This document shows positions 59,559 to 64,000 of a DNA stretch of 64,000 nucleotides, one piece after another; positions within the stretch are counted from its first letter, which is position 1; each line of letters opens with the position of its first letter. The notes under the pieces are model-generated. The model worked only from the letters and a program-made list of their open reading frames with translations. It made no database searches and had not been told where the DNA came from. This DNA comes from Saururus chinensis (taxonomy: Eukaryota; Streptophyta; Magnoliopsida; Piperales; Saururaceae): assembly GCA_035235625.1 (NCBI GenBank), contig CP141145.1, positions 28,646,563-28,710,562 on the forward strand. Reading direction: 5' to 3'. A program made the translations under genes and the position numbers.

Positions 59559-60053
59559 TAGGGCTATTAAAAAGGTAAATCAGGTCGCATCGAGTTGGGG
59601 TCGGCTTGACCTTAACCTTCAAAGGGTTAAAGTATTTATTAAAAAGATTAAACATACAAACTTTAATCCTATTTAGGTCAAGTCAAGTCGGGTTATACAG
59701 GTAACAAAAGATTATTTTAATAATCTTATATTTTTCACATTTTTAACAAACATTGATTGTATTTTGCATATACTTTCTTCAAATTAGGTGATATTAATAA
59801 CCCCAAACAACAAAAATACACATCTAACATCAAAACAATCCTAAGAACCTTAAAATTATAAAAAAATTGTCGCATGCATGTCATTCATAACATTTATATT
59901 AAACATGTTAGATAAAAAGGTTTGACATGTTATAAAGGTTAGTTAGGTAATTATCCTACTAGACCCTTATATTAATGGGGACCATTTTTTAAGACCCTAA
60001 CCCTTATATTCTTAGGGTTACGTTATAGGTTGGATCAAGTTTTGATAGCCCTA
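59559..60053. mobile_element. hAT-type non-autonomous element, 495 bp
   Basis: It starts TAGGGCTATTAAAAAGG and ends TTTGATAGCCCTA, inverted TAGGGCTAT termini typical of plant hAT elements. The 8-bp flanks CTTATAAT (59551-59558) and TTTACAAT (60054-60061) match at six of eight positions. Confidence 0.7.
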
Positions 60054-60676
60054 TTTACAATAGATTTTACTTAGAATAGGAGAACTAAATAGATAAAGTA
60101 AGTGGGAAACAAGACCATAGAATGTAGTAGGCTATGTGTGAAGTGACAATCACTTCTTTATGTTTATACATATCTATACTATTTTTAAAGTGAAAAGGAG
60201 GCAAATATTTTTGTTATGGAAGTATTAAATTACCCCTAATGTGCCTAAAATACTATTTATGTATTCTTATTTATAGACCAGGAAAAATAGTATACTTGAA
60301 GCTCAATTTGCATATGGTAATAATACTTTAAATCTCTAGAATATATCATGTGCATTCTGCACTTCTACTAGTATAACAAATAAAAAACTTTTATGTGCTA
60401 GAAATATGCACCCAACATATCACGAGTAGGCAATTCAAACCTTACCTGTCCTTGTTTAACATGTGTCACATGATTTTGACTGTGTGGCCAAACACATATA
60501 AACAAGGCTTGTATAACATTTATTTGTCAAGCGAATAATACACATCTCTTTAAAGCACTAACAAATTTTAGAGTTTTTTTCCATATTGTCTGGCCAAAAA
60601 ATAAAAATTTTCATATTCCCTAGATTTTAAACAAAAATGTCATAAATCCTAAAATAACATGATATAAGGTTTGAGA
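60054..60676. other. Intergenic; possible outer terminal region of the MULE
   Basis: No gene is seen. The stretch around 60565-60660 (TTTTTTTCCATATTGTCTGG onward, then AAAATGTCATAAATCC) resembles the long inverted termini of plant MULEs, but the partner terminus would lie outside the window. Confidence 0.3.
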
Positions 60677-61216
60677 TTAAAATACCCCTAATTGGAGGTA
60701 GGATTTTATATCGTGTAAAACCCTTACAAAGTCATATTCATTGGCATAGTACTTCAGACACCGGCGATTCCTCCAATTGAAAACCCTGTTCCGATTCAAA
60801 ACTCTGTTATGATTGCAAAGTACTTTGCTTGAGCTCCGTTCACGCGGTGTGGGAGAAAATTTTGTGACATATCCGACCAGACATGGAAGATTAGAGTTTT
60901 TTTGTTCTAGAATGAGTTTGCAAAGAACTTGTTTTGGAATGAGTTTGCAAAGCTGAGTTTTGAAACTGTACGCTCCAAAGGTGGCTCTTCTTTGTAGTGC
61001 GGGTTCGGGTTTGCGGCGATCCGGGTACATGAGTAAACTTTGTAGAAAAGCAGTGGCCAAATGAGTGGTTAATCCGGCTAGGAGAATAGCAGTGGCGGTT
61101 TCGTGGTAAGGTATTTTGGATATTTGTATGCACAACTTTTTATTTAGCATGTATGAGAGCATGCGACATAGGTAGTCAAAATAGACTATCGTTGCGTCAG
61201 AAAGACGATGAGTCAT
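60677..61216 (-). CDS. Unassigned 179-codon open frame next to the MULE remnant
   Basis: An uninterrupted minus-strand frame directly follows the point where MULE transposase similarity stops. It is basic in the middle and at the C-terminus (PDRRKPEPALQRRATF; VLNRNRVFNWRNRRC) and contains a small internal duplication (LCKLIPKQV / LCKLILEQK) caused by a 30-bp DNA repeat near 60905-60955. I recognise no domain. It could be a sequence captured by the element, a decayed C-terminal region, or a chance frame. Confidence 0.25.
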   Translation of the reverse strand: MTHRLSDATIVYFDYLCRMLSYMLNKKLCIQISKIPYHETATAILLAGLTTHLATAFLQSLLMYPDRRKPEPALQRRATFGAYSFKTQLCKLIPKQVLCKLILEQKNSNLPCLVGYVTKFSPTPRERSSSKVLCNHNRVLNRNRVFNWRNRRCLKYYANEYDFVRVLHDIKSYLQLGVF

Positions 61217-61529
61217 ATATCATTTGTTCAATAAGACGCTGGAAACATGATGTTCAACCATTATGTAATGCACAATATATTATTGTTCCTGTCTAGTGCA
61301 GTTGCTATCAATAGTTGTCCATGATACTTTCCTTTCAAGAAAGTTGCATCATCCATTAAAAATGGCCTCAAGGTTGTTCTGAAAGCTTTCGCAATGGGGT
61401 CAAACATCTAGAATACTCTTTTGAAATCATACCCATACATAGGTTTGAGAATATCACATGATCTCACTGGCATAACTACACTTCTCATATATATATATTT
61501 TATATGCCTCCTGTAAGCAGGAAGTAAGT

Positions 61530-61537
61530 GGTAGGAT
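61530..61537. repeat. hAT target duplication, left copy (GGTAGGAT)
   Basis: It is identical to 62708-62715. Confidence 0.9.
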
Positions 61538-62707
61538 TAGGGCTGCACCAAAAACCCAGAACCGAACCGAACCAGGTAAAACCGAACCAAAATTTAGCAG
61601 TTCGGTTCAATTCGGTTCCTTATTTAGTTTCGGTTCGGTTTTAAAGAAAAAAAACCAAAACCGAACCAAACCGAAATATCAACCCCAATATAAAATCCTC
61701 ACTTTCACCCTTTCCCATCCCTAATCTCATTCCGCCCAAATGTTTTCCATTCCAAGCCGCTGCTGCGCCACGATGGCTCCCTCCGACCATTCATCTCCCT
61801 CCTCTCCAACCGCCAGAGAAACCCTTGACTGGCCACCGGAGAAACCCTTGAAAGTTGAATCACGACGTCCCCTCCGTGTGGGCCCTCGACGGCAAGGTTA
61901 ACTGCATTGAGGCTACTGAGAGCACCCTCTCAGCCATGGCGGAAATTGGATCGGCAATTTCAGATAAAATCATGGTGAGATTGGAGCACGCCATGGCGGA
62001 GCAAGTGTTGGATGCTAATGAGAGCACCCTCTCAGCCACAACTGTGGTGGTGTAGTGGAAAAATGAGTCATTTTTTTTCATCTTCTTCAATCTCACCCTC
62101 TCAGCCACAACTATGGTGGCGCAGTGGAAAAAGAAGTTCATTTTTTTCATCTACTGGGATTAGTTTAGGATAAGGTTCGGGGGACGAATGAGAGGTAGAA
62201 GACAGATTTTTGGTTCTCTGGTTCAAACTCGCCCCCTTCAATTTTGCAAACAAAACAGTGGCTGAGTGGGTGGTTCTATCTCACCATCTTCCTGCTCTGG
62301 TCGCCATTCGCCTCTCCTATCACCAAGCCTCTTTCCATGCCGGCCCACCATCATGCACCGCCGGCCGCAAAAAATATTCAATCTTTGGTGACGGGACTGC
62401 AGCCATGAATGAGATGCCCCATGGCTCCACCCCCTCCCCGCGGCCTCCCCTTTCCCCCCGCCTCCTTCGGCCTCACCCGCGCCATCTACCCACTTCACCA
62501 CCTATTCCCTGAAGCGAGTTTGGTTGAGGCTGCCGAAAACTCGGTTCTGAATCGGCTTTCGGTTCCGATTCCGGTTCTATATCGGTTTCGGTTTGGTTTT
62601 AAAAAAATTGGTTCCTTATTCGGTTCGGTTTTGAATTTTTGGTTTTAGGTTTGGTTTTGGTTCGGTTCCTACAAGAACCGGTGGAACCGAATCGAGATCT
62701 AGCCCTA
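61538..62707. mobile_element. Non-autonomous hAT transposon (1,170 bp) nested in the MULE
   Basis: It begins TAGGGCTGCACC and ends GATCTAGCCCTA, with GGTAGGAT duplicated perfectly on both sides. Subterminal CCGAACC/GGTTCGG words are densely repeated in both ends (61560-61675 and 62525-62690), a usual feature of plant hAT elements. The interior is GC-richer and has small open frames but no transposase (no hAT dimerisation or BED region). Confidence 0.93.
62026..62150. repeat. Two-copy direct repeat inside the hAT element
   Basis: CACCCTCTCAGCCACAACTR followed by TGGTGGYGYAGTGGAAAAA occurs at about 62024-62062 and 62094-62132 (spacing ~70 bp). A third partial copy (GAGAGCACCCTCTCAGCCATGGCGG) lies at 61919-61943. 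Confidence 0.65.
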
Positions 62708-62715
62708 GGTAGGAT
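62708..62715. repeat. hAT target duplication, right copy (GGTAGGAT)
   Basis: It is the partner of 61530-61537. Confidence 0.9.
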
Positions 62716-64000
62716 TTGTCTGGGTCACCATCTATAAATCAGTCAGAGCTTTACCTGCACAACCGAATACAATTTAGTAAATGTTATACGATATCGACTT
62801 ACATTGTGTTCCTGATTGCACAATATTTTATATTTTTGTGTGATCGTAATCCATACACGATGGCTAGTCGTGTTTATGGTAACATGATGTTGATGTATGT
62901 CATGTGAGTGTATATTCCGACTATAGTTTAAGCGTGTAAATGATAACACGCTAGACTAACATATTGCGATACTAAATAACACTTTGATTATTCTCATTTA
63001 TTACCTGTGCACCAGCATTTTTTGTAGTGCGCAGTTATGCCCTAGTGCTTTGAAATATAACTTGTTATGCTCTTAGGTGTAATGTCCATCGAGTTTTTAA
63101 ACAGGCCATAACATTTTTTCGCTATCTAAAGGTGTGATGCTAGGGAATGGTCAGTTGACTTCCTTTGGGTTTCACATGAATGAGTCGGCACTAACTTCGT
63201 GATAATCACATGATCACCTATATTTGAAGCCCTTATGTACTAGTTATAAGAATCATTGGAGTACTTTGCGGCATACATATTCCAGTTTTCATCCACAACA
63301 CTGTGAAATTTGCCCTTATTGCTAAGTTGATCAAGACCCACTTGAAATGCAACAGACTTAGAAAATGTGCACCTAATTTGAGGAGCTTCTGGTAATCCTT
63401 AGCTTGCAATCTGCTCGTCATTAGCTGGCCTTCACCAATATTCGGCTCTAACATGTTTAAATCATCGACTATATTTCAATCTGTCTCTGCCTCAACGTCG
63501 ACAATACTGGGAACGTCGCTATTTTTAAATTCTTCGTGGTCGGACATACTTTCCATGTCAACTATATAACTATCGTACCACAGATCTTCACCGCACATAT
63601 TTTCAATTTCTTCGCCTTCTCCACTATCGTAATTACAAGGGCTGTATGAAGGTTCGTAGTTATCAAATAAAGTTATTGTCCCACCCATCATTGGCAACAA
63701 TTCCTCTGATCTATTCTGATTAACTTCTATTTCAGGTTCTGTACTCGTTGGATTGGTGAAAGAAGATTGACATGGATTTGTTGAGGGCAAGTTTCCCGAT
63801 TCTCCCAATCTGCATTGCACATTATCGTGTTAAAAAAAATGTGATATCAGTCGACTTCATGTATTCTGTTAACATGCTTACATTTCAAAACATGTTATCG
63901 AAACCATGACATTAATGCATATCGTGTTATTATATCTACGTTGTAACTCATAATTACTATATCGCATGTGTACATCGTGTAATTACTAATGCGATATATT

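Larger units (their letters stand above)
61262..63820 (-). pseudogene. Mutator-like (MULE) transposase, fragmented, split by a hAT element
   Basis: On the minus strand the N-terminal acidic region is open at 63820-63476 (ends SIVDVEAETD). Next come shifted-frame pieces with KSVAFQVGLDQLSNKGKF and KYSNDSY (about 63370-63250), then VIITKLVPTHSCETQRKST (about 63215-63150), the MuDR N-terminal domain pattern (..F.I.K....H.C). Past the hAT insertion (61538-62707) comes FKRVF, a stop, MFDPIAKAFRTTLRPFLMDD and ATFLKGKYHGQLLIATALD (about 61420-61275), the first catalytic Asp region (pattern ..P.I.LDGTHLKGKYGG.LL.A...D). Similarity stops at about 61262 in NNNILCIT. Multiple frameshifts and stops make it inactive, and the C-terminal DDE part and zinc knuckle were not found. 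Confidence 0.8.

Overview
This window looks like nuclear DNA from a flowering plant. It is AT-rich, gene-poor and packed with nested transposons, and its genes have GT-AG introns and plant-type TATA boxes. One gene encodes STOMAGEN/EPFL9, a secreted peptide of land plants. I cannot name the species from sequence alone. No prokaryotic, organellar or viral genome structure is visible, and I see no convincing tRNA, rRNA or CRISPR array.

I can support four host genes. (1) 13742-15136 (+): a two-exon gene for a 168-residue Glu/Pro/Ala/Val-rich acidic protein with a 15-nt first coding exon and a clean TATA box. (2) 19837-20858 (-): a two-exon MazG-fold dCTP pyrophosphatase (DCTPP1-like). (3) 43641-44473 (-): a three-exon EPFL9/STOMAGEN gene with an exactly 45-residue mature peptide carrying six cysteines. 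(4) 47485-48312 (-): a single-exon DTW-domain tRNA-uridine aminocarboxypropyltransferase (DTWD2-like). They show no operon-like or pathway link. They are separate genes in a sea of repeats.

Layout. 1-4827 is a very long LTR whose 5' edge lies outside the window. 4828-11256 holds an old LTR fragment, a 1,962-bp solo LTR with a perfect target duplication (6964-8925), and two copies of an extremely small LTR element of the TRIM/SMART class (9665-10119 and 10990-11256). 11257-21000 is the most gene-like stretch, with genes 1 and 2 and several MITEs. 21375-37500 is an imperfect direct repeat (A 21375-23308, B 33537-37500) flanking a decayed PIF/Harbinger transposon. A 4.5-kb CACTA element (25419-29947) sits between the two Harbinger genes, and a second related CACTA element sits inside copy B. 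37500-49200 contains genes 3 and 4, small MITEs and a (TA)n tract. 49200-57920 is a nest of LTRs: an old minus-strand copy of the long LTR family is split by a 4,881-bp plus-strand copy of the same family, which is itself split by an 892-bp LTR; a 1,422-bp Tat-like solo LTR splits the other side. 58889-64000 holds a foldback MITE, a hAT MITE, and a broken Mutator-like transposase gene interrupted by a 1,170-bp hAT element with a perfect 8-bp target duplication.

The most distinctive structures are the internal architecture of the CACTA element (alternating hairpin modules and strand-asymmetric CT tracts in a higher-order repeat), the three-LTR tandem of the ~265-bp retroelement, and the multi-level LTR nest in which paralogous copies act as empty sites dating each insertion. 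No LTR in the window has recognisable gag-pol beside it. I did not find a clearly new gene system.
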